The notes under the pieces: model-generated
The model's input: only the letters and a program-made list of their open reading frames with translations
Database searches by the model: none
What the model was told of the DNA's origin: nothing
Shown: one piece after another, positions 1-9,779 of the stretch
Position numbering within the stretch: position 1 is the stretch's first letter
Layout of the letters: each line of letters opens with the position of its first letter
Program-made: the position numbers and the translations under genes
Assembly: GCA_946122785.1 (NCBI GenBank)
Contig: CAMGYJ010000002.1
Location: 14,210,839 to 14,274,838, forward strand
Length of the DNA stretch: 64,000 nt
Reading direction: 5' to 3'
Origin: Linum tenue
Lineage: Eukaryota > Streptophyta > Magnoliopsida > Malpighiales > Linaceae

Positions 1-1079
1 AAGCCCTCTCAGTCTAACTACCCGGCAGATGACTAGTCTTCACCGGGATAGAAAGCTGAGGCTATGAACACAGAACTCCACTACTGGCGTCGAGAACACC
101 AGTACAAAGCAGTAAACTGGCTAACTCTCGTATAGCCAATCTCCTACTATCGAATGAAGAGGCTCTAACAACCTAATCAGATTCTATCTATCTCAGGTTG
201 CAGCGGAAATTGAGAACAGCTGATCAGACTCAAATCAATTCGATAAACATGCGTCATTCGATTAAAATCAAACAGTAATATCATCCCAAGTCATTACAAT
301 CAAATCCCTAACACAAGGAACTAGGGTTCTTCATACCCAAGTGAGAGAAGGGTTCTACTCCATAGAGAGAGAAGAGAAAACAGTAATCGGATTAGTCATA
401 CTCATAACGATGAGGAAAATATGCTCCGGGACGATGATTTCCACTCCTATGACGATCTCCAAGCTCGATTCGATGAAATCCAGCTCTAAGACAGCTTCTA
501 GGATGTGTTCTTCATACTTTCTCTCTCTAGGGCTCTGTTTTTGCTCTGAAAACACGATTCTCACTTTTGGCTCGGAATAGGCTCTAAAACCAGGATTTCC
601 CGACCCGCACGGCCAGGGTGCACGGCCGTGCAGATCACCACTTTGGCCGTGCGGCTCAAAACGCGGCGTATGGTTTAGTTCTTAGGCTTCTCACACGGCC
701 AGGGTGCACGGCCGTGCAGGGATCCCGTCCAGCCCGTGCTCGGCCTCGGCAAAAACCACACGGCCAGGGTTGCACTTTGCACGGCCGTGTCACAATCATG
801 GGTTGCCCGTGCGTGCTTTCGCATAATCCCGCATGGCCATCTTGCTCACTTGCACGGCCGTGCGACTCCCTGGTCTGCCCGTGCAGCTTCCTTGAAACCT
901 CGCCATTCGTCCGATCTTCGTCCAATCGACCCCAGACTCGCTCCTAAGCCTTCATTTACGTACTAGGACCTGAAATATCACAAACAAGCACAACCTAGCG
1001 TGAAATTGGCCTAAAACACGAGAATAACACCTCAACGGTGTAAGAACGGGGGTAAAACATGTGTAATGACGGTCTATCA
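1..1079 (-). repeat. 3' LTR of element A (partial)
   Basis: Bases 1-1079 match 6681-7763 almost base for base. The copy ends in TCA at 1077-1079, which is the TGA start of the LTR in element orientation. About 330 bases, corresponding to 6351-6680, lie beyond the left edge. Bases 606-880 carry the palindrome cassette. Confidence 0.95.
600..885. repeat. Palindrome cassette in the 3' LTR of element A
   Basis: Four perfect copies of the 10-base palindrome CACGGCCGTG start at 621, 707, 780 and 853, spaced 86, 73 and 73 bases. Each is flanked by half-sites: CACGGCCA upstream and GCCCGTGC or GGCCGTGC downstream. In the first unit the outer half-sites CGCACGGCCA (606-615) and TGGCCGTGCG (644-653) are exact reverse complements, so the unit could fold with the palindrome in its loop. 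The motif makes several spurious Arg/His/Gly-rich open frames on both strands. Confidence 0.9.
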
Positions 1080-1110
1080 AACTCCCCCACACTTAACCGT
1101 TTGCTTGTCC
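1080..1110 (-). other. Polypurine tract of element A
   Basis: The complement reads as an A/G-rich tract containing AAGTGTGGGGGAGTT directly before the LTR start. This is the expected plus-strand priming site of an LTR element. The preceding bases, GGGGACAAGCAAACGG in element orientation, recur next to the terminal tract of element B (about 11,750-11,779). Confidence 0.8.
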
Positions 1111-2860
1111 CCAAGCAAACCAAGTCAGGACACCGGTAAGCTTACATATTTCAATCAACCACATTGGGGACAAGTCATAAAGGCACAGAACACGTGAATC
1201 GCACTGGTTTTCAAACATCAATACATGAACAACCTCAATAACAACCTGGACAACCACCACAAAGGACATTCGAGTGCAGCAAATCGAGTAAAGGAGGAAC
1301 TACTTACTCAAAACAGTCAACTCATGCATCCAACTCAAGACATCAGAATAGAGACCGAGCAATGTAGGTCCTCACCGGGGTACAAGAGCATATAGAAAAT
1401 GAAAATGAATCACTCACTCTCGACCAGTGGGGTCAGGACAATTTGATGCGAAAGATGCGCATGCTATTTCTCTCAATCCCTATCATCTCTTCACCATGAT
1501 GGCATCCTCTAAATGCTAGAGTTCACATATGGGGTGTCACCACTAACTAATCAGGAGGTCTTAGACACAGGTTCAAATGACTGGCTAGGGTCTTGGACAT
1601 GGGGAAAAAGACTTTTAGGTGGTGGAAGTATTCATAGCAAAAGGTTTCCACATTTTCCAAACACACAATCACAGTCAACAAACCGGTATTTTCTTTCTGC
1701 TATTCTGCATTACTCAATATCTCAAGAGCACAAGAGCGAAGGAGGCATAAACATCAGCATTTCCAAGCCAGACTGCTAAGAAACACTACTTAATGGGCAT
1801 TATTCAGATTTTGGTAGTGGCTCTCGCTTTCAATTTTTCTTTGTTTTCTTTCATTTTCTTTTCATTTCTTAAGAGAGCCACCACTTCTGCATAAATTCAA
1901 ACACCTGCCCAATTTTTAAGCACTACCTCCAACACTCACATAGACTTAGCAGAACACAGAGAAATGTAAAAATCACTCTGTGGAACCTTCTAAAAGATGC
2001 AACAAGGGTGATTTTTTTTTCATTATAGACAAAAAGGATAACACACGGCTCAAAGGGGCTGACTAGGGATATGACACATCAGGACAGTCAGTTTTGGGCG
2101 TGGGCTAATCCTATGCCCCCCTCATCTTAGCTAGTGACAACGTGAATGCTACACATCATGGAAGAGGGATCTATCGCACAAGAAGAAACGAGCAGGCTCA
2201 AATCTCACATGGCTACCTATATGCTCTATCTCACATTTTGATACCCTGAACTAGATGCATAAACGACTGTCAAGAACAAGTAATCAGACCAAGTCACAGT
2301 TGGCAAGCAAACAGTTGAAAAACTGAACCCCTACATCGTTCTACTGCACATCTCAGTCCTCATCATAGGTTGTCCTAGTCGCAAACAAGTTTTCATGCAT
2401 TGATCCGAAAACCAATCAATTCATCCATCAAAACACAGTGCCAATATGATCAAACAGCAGTACTTGGAGCCCTCAAATCGTAAGATTCGGACAACGGACT
2501 AGGCTCCAAGCACCATAAATTTCCAACCGATAGAAAGCACCCCCCCACACTTAAGCACGACATTGCCCTCAATGGAGTAGAGGGAAAGTAAGGGGAACGA
2601 TGTTACCGGATAGAACACTGCTGGGGGACTGGAAGTGACCAGTCAGCGAGAAACAAACTGGAGAGTGGACAATGCTGCACAAACGAACACCAGAAACACA
2701 CTAGCACACTGTGCGTTGGGATAAGTGTTAGCCCAGACGGCTACATCAAACCACAAAGGAAAACCAAAACCAAAAACAAACGACACTAAGTCCAAGCTCC
2801 GCACACATGGAGCAAACACACAAAAGTCTAAAACGAAAAAGAAAACACACTGAGACGGGC
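1111..2860 (-). other. 3' non-coding region of element A
   Basis: About 1.75 kb between the terminal polypurine tract and the end of the degraded 3' ORF. No ORF here resembles a protein I know. It resembles the antisense of the element B tail (about 9,800-11,780) and the left part of element C (13,230-13,800), for example around 2,040-2,180 and 2,541-2,575. It contains a second polypurine-like tract at 2541-2556. Confidence 0.7.
2541..2575 (-). other. Second, internal polypurine-like tract of element A
   Basis: The complement reads GGGCAATGTCGTGCTTAAG followed by TGTGGGGGGG. Almost the same phrase occurs in element B (about 10,007-10,040) and element C (about 13,713-13,757), each time well inside the 3' tail and about 1.5-1.75 kb from the terminal tract where that can be measured. 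Confidence 0.65.
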
Positions 2861-2872
2861 AATGAGTACAGC

Positions 2873-2960
2873 CTACTCGTCGCCAAGATCGTCGAGGTCG
2901 ATGTCGTTCATGAACGCGTCATCATCAGCAGCGCCAGCAGCACCACCATCACCGTCAGCT
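2873..2960 (-). pseudogene. C-terminal remnant of the 3' (ATHILA-type) ORF of element A
   Basis: A short acidic minus-strand tail ending DLDDLGDE and a stop near 2873. The corresponding ORF of element C also has an acidic end (LFDDEE). The upstream part is missing: the frame runs straight into the palindrome cassette at 2984. I read this as the last stub of the ORF that follows pol in Athila elements. Weak on its own; the support is its matching position in element C. Confidence 0.4.
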
Positions 2961-2983
2961 GGGGCATGTGAGGCACGGGCAGG

Positions 2984-3297
2984 CACGCACGGCCGTGCAG
3001 GGGTGCTTTTGCCCGTGCGGGCCGACACGGCCTGGCCGAGGATCATCGCACGGCCGTGCACCTGGCACATTTGGCAGTGCGGTTTTTACCGAGAGCTCGC
3101 ACGGCCAGGGTGAAAATTCCGCACGGCCGTGCGAGACAATTTGTGCCCGTGTCGGCCACACGGCCAGGCCAGGCTGAGCTGCATGGCCGTGCAATGGGCA
3201 CTTTTGGCCGTGCGCTTTTTACCGAGAGCTCGCACGGCCAAGGGGGGATATCCGCACGGCCGTGCAACTTGAGGACCTGGCCGTGCGACATTCTGGA
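2984..3297. repeat. Palindrome cassette, internal copy, element A
   Basis: Perfect CACGGCCGTG palindromes start at 2988, 3049, 3122 and 3255, with a one-mismatch copy at 3182, spaced 61, 73, 60 and 73 bases. CACGGCCA and GGCCGTGC half-sites lie between them, as in the LTR. It sits between the protease remnant and the 3' ORF stub. Two sub-units (around 3,083-3,150 and 3,213-3,285) share longer sequence, including TTTTTACCGAGAGCTCGCAC, which shows duplication of whole units. Confidence 0.9.
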
Positions 3298-3534
3298 GCC
3301 CCGAAATCAACCTGTTTTCACTCAAAAACGACACTTGACTCTGGATCAACGTCTCAAGACTCAAAAACACACAAAATCAAAGGAAAAAGAGTAAGAAAAT
3401 GCAAACCTCGGTGGGGTTGCCTCCCCACAAGCGCTTCTTTACCGTCTTTTAGCTGGACGCCAGTATGGATGCTCAGGGAAGTGTAGGATCAGGTGCCTTC
3501 AAGAGCGGATCCACATCGCTCTTGAGGTACAGCT

Positions 3535-4723
3535 TCAAATGGTGGCCATGCACGCGACGAATGTGGCCACCTGCATTTGCCAGCTCGACTTGGCCATCCG
3601 GCAAGATGCAAGCGAGTGAATACTCGGATGGCCAAGGTGGGGGCGGGACCAGCTCATAGTGGTCTCCGGCTTTCTTTCGAGCAGGCTTAGCTGCCTGCAG
3701 TTTCGGCCGCCACTCCTCCTTGATCTGTTCTTTGATGACGGAGTGGTCCGGAGTGGCGGCGAAGGTGTGGGAGGCGGGTCCTGCAAAATAGGCAGCACAG
3801 AAGGATACACAGACTCGTGCTCCTGGTGAGATACAGCATGCAGAGGTAACGAAGCAGGTATAGTGTTAGCAACTGAAAACGTTATTCGCTCCTCGCCATC
3901 CCTCAAAACTAAGGTCCCATCATGCACATCTATGAGAGCCTTGGCGGTGGCCAGGAAAGGCCTTCCCAGTATAAGAGGCACTTCTGTGTCCTCATGATGT
4001 CCAGGATAACAAAATCCACAGGATATGTGAATTTGCCAACCTTAACCAGAAGGTCTTCCACTATGCCCTAGGATGCACTACAGATCTGTCAGCTAATTGA
4101 AGGGTCATCCTAGTAGCACGGGGTTCACCTAGGCCTAGTTTGAACAATTTATATGGCATAACATTGATACTAGCACCTAAATCCGCCAAGGACTTCTCTA
4201 CATGCAATTTATCAATAGAGCACGGGATAGTAAAACTACCTGGGTCCTTTTTCTTCTGCGGAAGCTTGTTCTGCAGAATAGCCGAGCACTCCTCGCTGAG
4301 CTCCACAGTGGCCAACTCACTCAGCTTCTGCTTCTTTGAGAGAAGCTCTTTCAGAAACTTCGCATACTTCGGCATTTGCGATAGTGCCTCCAGGAAGGGC
4401 ACTTGGACATTCAGCTTCTTAAGCATGGCCATGAAGTTCTCGAACTCTGCCTCCAGCCTGTCTTTGTGCAACCGAGTAGGGAAAGGGAGTTTAGGGATAT
4501 ACTCCTTCACTACTGGTTGCGGTTTAGGTGCAGGCACCTCAACCTCCTTCTCTACTTCTTGTTCAACCGGGCTCTCTCTTTCCGGTTCCCGAGCAGGGGG
4601 ATCAACAGTCATCTTGCCACTCCTGGTCATGATGGCATTGCAACGCTCATCCGGGGTCTGCGGGTGAGGGATGGTCTGCCCGGGTAGAGTACCAGGAGCC
4701 CTTTGAGCCACTGCCTGGGCCAC
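3535..4723 (-). pseudogene. Athila-type gag C-terminus and retropepsin, broken
   Basis: The upper frame (4723-4061) runs through a CNAIMTRSG stretch, LPFPTRLHKDRLEAEF and the protease-like segment DLGASINVMPYKLFKL, then LQLADRS, typical of the Athila gag-protease junction and aspartic protease (D in DLGAS). A one-base loss near 4,065-4,075 makes a premature stop. The expected continuation is visible in another frame (DLLVKVGKF), followed by VPLILGRPFLATAKALIDV in the 3981-3535 frame. At least two frameshifts make this non-functional. No pol follows; the next sequence (about 3,406-3,460) is the AGCGCTTGTGGGGAGGCAAC-like phrase that in element B comes after integrase. Confidence 0.85.
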
Positions 4724-6062
4724 GCTCCCCAGCTAGGTCTGGATATCCTGCAAAACAGCCTGTGTGTTCCTCTGACCAGCTTCAAGAGCCAGGAATTTAC
4801 CCGAGGCCTTCTCCATGAACTACTCAAAGGTGTTGAATTTCTGAGCACTAGCACTGGCGAGAGAACCCACCAAGTCCCGCAGTGCAGCCATCTGATCATT
4901 CTGCACTGGGGCAGCAGGTGCTGCACCTGGCTGCTGGAAAGGCGCGGCTGTGATTGAGCAGCATGCCCCTGCATGGGCTGATAAGAGACTGTTGTTGCTG
5001 CTGGAATTGCCCCTGTCTGGGCTGATATGGTGGCCTCTGGAAGCCTGGTGGTCCCTGGGGACTGGTGGTCTGGGATTTGGCCCAGCCCAGGAGAAGTTAG
5101 GATGCTGGCGCCACCCCTCATTGTACGTGTTGCTGTAGGGGTCATTGCGCCTGACATTATTGATGAAGTTCACCTGCTCCTGGGGTGTGGTTGATTCCTT
5201 CATCGCCTGGCAGTCTTCCACCGTGATGGGTGCTTTCGCACCATTGGCAGAGCATCGCCTGCTGCTGTCCGGTCCCTGGAATCATCCCGGAACGATCGAT
5301 AGCTGAGACCAGCTTCGATACTACCTGCACCAAATCAGAGGGATGGGCTCCCACAGAATGTACACCTCGGCTGGTGCTCTCCTCGACTCCTGGCAGTGCC
5401 CCAATCATAACCGTTCTCCGCCATCTCCTCAAAGAGTTGATTCAGCTGTGGCGGGGTTTTGGTCAGCATGTTCCCGCCACAAACCGAATCGATCAGCTGC
5501 TTGTCCTCCGGGAAGAGGGCGTGATAGAAGGTGCCCACCTTGAATGCATCATTGAAACCATGATTGGGACACCTGAGAAAGAGGCTGGTGTACCTCTCCC
5601 AAGCATCCCTAATGGTCTCATCCTCATCCTGAGAAAATGTGTAATCTGCTTCTGGAGATCAGCTGTCTTGGATGGAGGATGGTAGCGGGTGAGGAACTTG
5701 TCCGCCAGGTTGGCGAACGTGGTGATGGAGCCCGGAGGTCGAGTGTCTAGCCACTCCTTGGCCTGCCCCTCCAGAGTGAATGGGAAGTACCTCAGCTGGA
5801 TGGCATCTGCTGGTACCCCATTGATCTTGATTCCATCGATGAGCTCGTGGAATCGCCTGAGATGTGATCGAGGGCACTCTCCCTCCTTACCACGGAACAC
5901 CACTGAACCGCGCAGCATGGTGATCACTGAGGTGCTCACCTCAAAGTTGTTGGCTGGGACATGAGGGTGTTGAATGGGTGACCTCATGTCCGCAGCCCTA
6001 GCGGTCCAGTAGGATCCCATGGTCTGCTCCTCGGGGATCACATCGGTTCTGCGGATCACCCA
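4724..6062 (-). pseudogene. Athila-type gag, frameshifted
   Basis: The N-terminal frame (6059-5493) contains the retrotransposon gag core: RFHELIDGIKINGVPADAIQLRYF, quoted here only in part, then AKEWLDTRPPGSITTF and DKFLTRYHPPSKT. It continues in other frames as LIDSVCGGNMLTKTPPQLNQ (5335-5538) and VNFINNVRRNDPYSNTYNEG (5221-4820). Several frameshifts and stops separate the pieces. Gag forms the capsid-like particle and packages element RNA. Matching pieces occur in element C at 16,609-17,975. Confidence 0.85.
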
Positions 6063-6326
6063 TCTCTCTTCTTCTTCTTCTCATAACTGCAGCTGTGTAG
6101 CGCCTCCTCCGCAGCCAGTCGCGCCTTTAGAGCCCGCTTGAAGTTCCTGCAAGTTCGTTCAAGCTCCTGGTCTAATGGTAGTAGATCTCCCGACTGGCTA
6201 CGGGTCATGCACTACCTGCACACAATCAGCAGAAGCAACCCGTGAAGGCACACAGGTGGAAGAGATAAAATGCAGTAAATAAAAGCTAGAGTAACAAATT
6301 CTCACGTTTCCCCAATAACTAGAGGG
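6063..6326 (-). other. 5' leader of element A
   Basis: Untranslated leader between the primer-binding site and gag in minus orientation. It includes a short CTT-rich run near 6,063-6,080. No coding signal seen. Confidence 0.6.
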
Positions 6327-6344
6327 TCCCCGGCAACGGCGCCA
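6327..6344 (-). other. Primer-binding site of element A
   Basis: The complement reads TGGCGCCGTTGCCGGGGA, the primer-binding site common in plant Athila/Tat elements and usually assigned to a tRNA-Asp primer. It lies six bases inside the LTR edge at 6351, as expected for minus-strand DNA priming. Confidence 0.85.
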
Positions 6345-6350
6345 AAAACT

Positions 6351-7763
6351 TGACACGCCAAAACACAACACCAAACTGCGACCAAGTGTAATCGCAGTCC
6401 GGGAATGCAGTAACAGGCAAGTTTAATTATCAACCCGGGGTCTAGATCTACTGCTTACTCCGTGATTCTCTATTATCTAGCAAACTAGTTCGAGTGATTG
6501 TTGTTAAAAGTAAAAGCAACAAGAAAGCAGTAAATTGTTCGGTTTTCAAAGCAGGAAGAGTCACTCGGGATTGAGTCCCCCTAGCCACTTAGTTAGGTTC
6601 AATTGCAATTCCCTGGGTTGATTTACTGTTGATTAGACTGTGGAAGATCCGACAGTAGCTTGGAATCTCTTAAGCTGACCAAGCCCTCTCAGTCTAACTA
6701 CTCGGCAGACGACTAGTCTTCACCGGGATAGAAAGCTGAGGCTATGAACACAGAACTCCACTACTGGCGTCGAGAACACCAGTACAAAGCAGTAAACTGG
6801 CTAACTCTCGTATAGCCAATCTCCTACTATCGAATGAAGAGGCTCTAACAACCTAATCAGATTCTATCTATCTCAGGTTGTAGCGGAAATTGAGAATAGC
6901 TGATCAGACTCAAATCAATTCGATAAACATGCGTCATTCGATTAAAATCAAACAGTAATATCATCCCAAGTCATTTCAATCAAATCCCTAATACAAGGAA
7001 CTAGGGTTCTTCATACCCAAGTGAGAGAAGGGTTCTACTCCATAGAGAGAGAAGAGAAAACAGTAATCGGATTAGTCATACTCATAACGATGAGGAAAAT
7101 CTGCTCCGGGACGATGATTTCCACTCCTATGACGATCTCCAAGCTCGATTCGATGAAATCCAGCTCTAAGACAGCTTCTAGGATGTGTTCTTCGTACTTT
7201 CTCTCTCTAGGGCTCTGTTTTTGCTCTGAAAACATGATTCTCACTTTTGGCTCGGAATAGGCTCTAAAACCAAGATTTCCCGATCCGCACGGCTAGGGTG
7301 CACGGCCGTGCAGATCACCACTTTGGCCGTGCGGCTCAAAACGCGGCGTATGGTTTAGTTCTTAGGCTTCTCACACGGCCAGGGTGCACGGCCGTGCAGG
7401 GATCCCGTCCAGCCCGTGCTCGGCCTCGGCAAAAACCACACGGCCAGGGTTGCACTTTGCACGGCCGTGTCACAATCATGGGTTGCCCGTGCGTGCTCTC
7501 GCATAATCCCGCACGGCCATCTTGCTCACTTGCACGGCCGTGCGACTCCCTGGTCTGCCCGTGCAGCTTCCTTGAAACCTCGCCATTCGTCCGATCTTCG
7601 TCCAATCGACCCCAGACTCGCTCTTAAGCCTTCATTCACGTACTAGGACCTGAAATATCACAAACAAGCACAACCTAGCGTGGAATTGGCCTAAAACACG
7701 AGAATCAACACCTCAAACGGTGTAAGAACGGGGTTAAAAACATGTGTAAATGACGGTCTATCA
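6351..7763 (-). repeat. 5' LTR of element A (complete, 1,413 bp)
   Basis: Starts TGACACGCC and ends GGTCTATCA on the plus strand, giving TG...CA ends. It matches the partial LTR at 1-1079. The palindrome cassette is repeated with CACGGCCGTG at 7301, 7387, 7460 and 7533. On the right it joins CCAACCTGGAG of the element B reverse-transcriptase region. Confidence 0.93.
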
Positions 7764-9600
7764 CCAACCTGGAGAAGGTCCTTGAGCGATGCGAAGAAAC
7801 CAATCAAGCTTTGAGTTGGGAGAAGTTGCATTTTATGGTGCGAGAGGGCATTGTGTTGGGTCGCAAAATCTCTAAGAGAGGAATTGAAGTGGATCGAGCC
7901 AAGGTTGAAACAATAAGCAAGCTCCCTCCACCAACCACAGTCAAGGGCATCAGGAGCTTCCTTAGACATGCTGGGTTTTACCGTCGGTTCATTGAGAACT
8001 TCTCGAAGATTGCATTACCCCTGACCAAGCTTTTGGAGAAGTATGCCGCCTTTCTTTTCACAAAGGAATGTTTGGAGGCTTTTAACATCCTCAAGGCGAA
8101 GCTTACAGATGCCCCCATAATGGTCTCGCCGGATCGGAGCCTTCCTTTCGAGCTCATGTGTGACACTAGTGACTATGAAGTGGGAGCGGTGTTGGGCCAA
8201 AGGCGAGGTAGGCATTTTCAACCTATTTTCTATGCTTCAAGGACGCTAAATGATGCTCAGGAGAACTACACAACTATCAAAAAAGAGTTGTTGGTAGTGA
8301 TCTTTGCTTTCGATAAATTTAGATCTTACCTGGTGCTCTCAAATGATATTGTCTACACCGATCACTCCACCATCCGCTTATTAATGAGCAAGGTGGACGC
8401 CAACCCTGACTAATCCAATGTATCCTGCTTCTTCAAGAGTTTGATGTGGAGATAAACGACAAAAAGGGAGCTAAAAACCTTGCAGCTGACCGCCTCTCGC
8501 GACTTGAAGGACCGGGAGGGGGCAACTCCCATAGAGAGATAAATGACACCTTCCCCGATGAATGATTATTCGCCCTCGCCGCAGTAGAGAGTGTCACACT
8601 ATGGTTTGCCAACTTCGCGAATTATCTGGTTGGAGGGCAACTGCCCAAGGGGATGAATACACATGAGAGAAGGAAGTTCTTCTCCGACCTCCGATGCTAC
8701 TTCTGGGATGATCCCCAACTCTTTCGGATTGAGGCCGACGGGGTTATTCGGAGGTGTATACCGGAGAAGGAAATGATGGTTATCCTAAACCACTGCCACA
8801 CGAGACCAGCTGGAGGCCATCATAGAGGCAACCAAACTGCAAGGAAGGTGCTCTAGTCGGGATTCTACAGGTAATGTTTCTAACTGAAATTAGATGCCCC
8901 AGATGATTTCCATTACTTGTGAGATTTTTTTTATGTTTGGGGCATCGGCTTTATGGGTCCTTTCCCATCGACTTCATGAGATGCCCCAAATGGGTTGAGG
9001 CTCAAGTTCTCCCCCACCAATGATGCAAGACGAGTATGTGGATTCCTTAAAAAGTTGTTTTCAAGGTTCGGGACCCAGAGCTCCATCATTAGCGACCGAG
9101 GAACCCATTTTCAGGGGCAATTCGTCAGACTCATCGATGGCTATGGTGTTACCCACCGGGTGTCAATGGCCTATCAATTAGGAAACTGAAAAGGATACTG
9201 GAAAAGACCGTGGATCAATCCCGCAAAGATTGGTCGGCAAAACTCGATGATGCTCTATGGACGTACCGCACGGCCTACAAAACACCAATAGGCATCTCAC
9301 CTTACCAATTGTTGTATGGCAAGGCTTGCCACTTGCCTGTAGAGCTAGAGTACAAGGCGTTCTGGGCCACAAAGCTATTGAAAATGGACTCTATTTTGTG
9401 TGGAAATGAACGAAAGTTGCAGGTGCTTGAACTCGAAGAGTGGCGTCTCCAAGCCTATGAGAACACCAAAATTTACAAGGAAAGGTCAAAGCACTTACAT
9501 GATGCTCGGCTGAAAGGAGGGAAGGATTTCCAACCGGGAGACCAAGTACTCTTATACAATTCCTGGTTGCATTTTCTCCCGGGAAGTTAAGGTCGAAATA
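7764..9600 (+). pseudogene. Element B pol: RT end, RNase H and integrase, degenerate
   Basis: The frame from 7,766 to 8,412 gives the RT thumb and connection (LEKVLERCEETN, WEKLHFMV, GIVLGRKIS, LRHAGFYRRFIENFSKIA) and RNase H (FELMCDTSDYEVGAVLGQ, YASRTLNDAQENYTTIKKEL, YTDHSTIRLLMS). A stop follows at about 8,410. An integrase zinc-binding segment lies at 8,653-8,856 (HCHTRPAGGHHRGNQTARKV). The catalytic core is partly deleted at 8,880-8,990 and resumes with [14 protein letters not shown] (8,995-9,189), then, after a frame change, [20 protein letters not shown] (9,210-9,590). Several stops and frameshifts make it dead. Truncated on the left by element A. Confidence 0.9.
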
Positions 9601-9779
9601 GGCGGCCCCGTATGTGGTAACGCAAGTGTTCCCATACGTGGTGGTCGAAATCTCCCATCCAGAGAAAGGAACTTTCAAAGTGAATGGACACCACCTCAAA
9701 AGTTACCTTGGAGGAGAGGTAATTCCTCAAAATGAGGTGATGTTCCTACAAGATGCCTCATCCGGAGTCTCCGTCTAGC

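Larger units (their letters stand above)
1..7763 (-). mobile_element. Element A: Athila-type Ty3/gypsy LTR element with gag-protease only
   Basis: Minus-strand LTR retrotransposon running off the left edge. In element orientation it reads 5' LTR (6351-7763), primer-binding site (6327-6344), gag and protease remnants (about 6059 to 3535), a long 3' region, a polypurine tract beside 1080, and a partial 3' LTR (1-1079). The internal part is about 5.3 kb and contains no reverse transcriptase, RNase H or integrase. The gag and protease motifs are of Athila type. I counted about 17 substitutions, mostly transitions, plus a few indels between the two LTRs over 1,079 aligned bases, so the insertion is fairly recent. 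On the right it interrupts the reverse transcriptase of element B; the left target-site copy is outside the window. I infer a non-autonomous element that needs pol supplied in trans. Confidence 0.9.

Noticed and set aside
618..966. Long Arg/His/Gly/Pro-rich ORFs on both strands (also at 2,955-3,394 and 7,298-7,646)
   Set aside because: They are by-products of the GC-rich palindrome repeats; both strands are open at once and the same peptide words (HGRA, ARPC) recur. No family resemblance.
600..3297. CRISPR-like array of short repeats
   Set aside because: The repeats are only about 10 bases, palindromic, with unequal spacers and half-sites, inside a plant LTR element.
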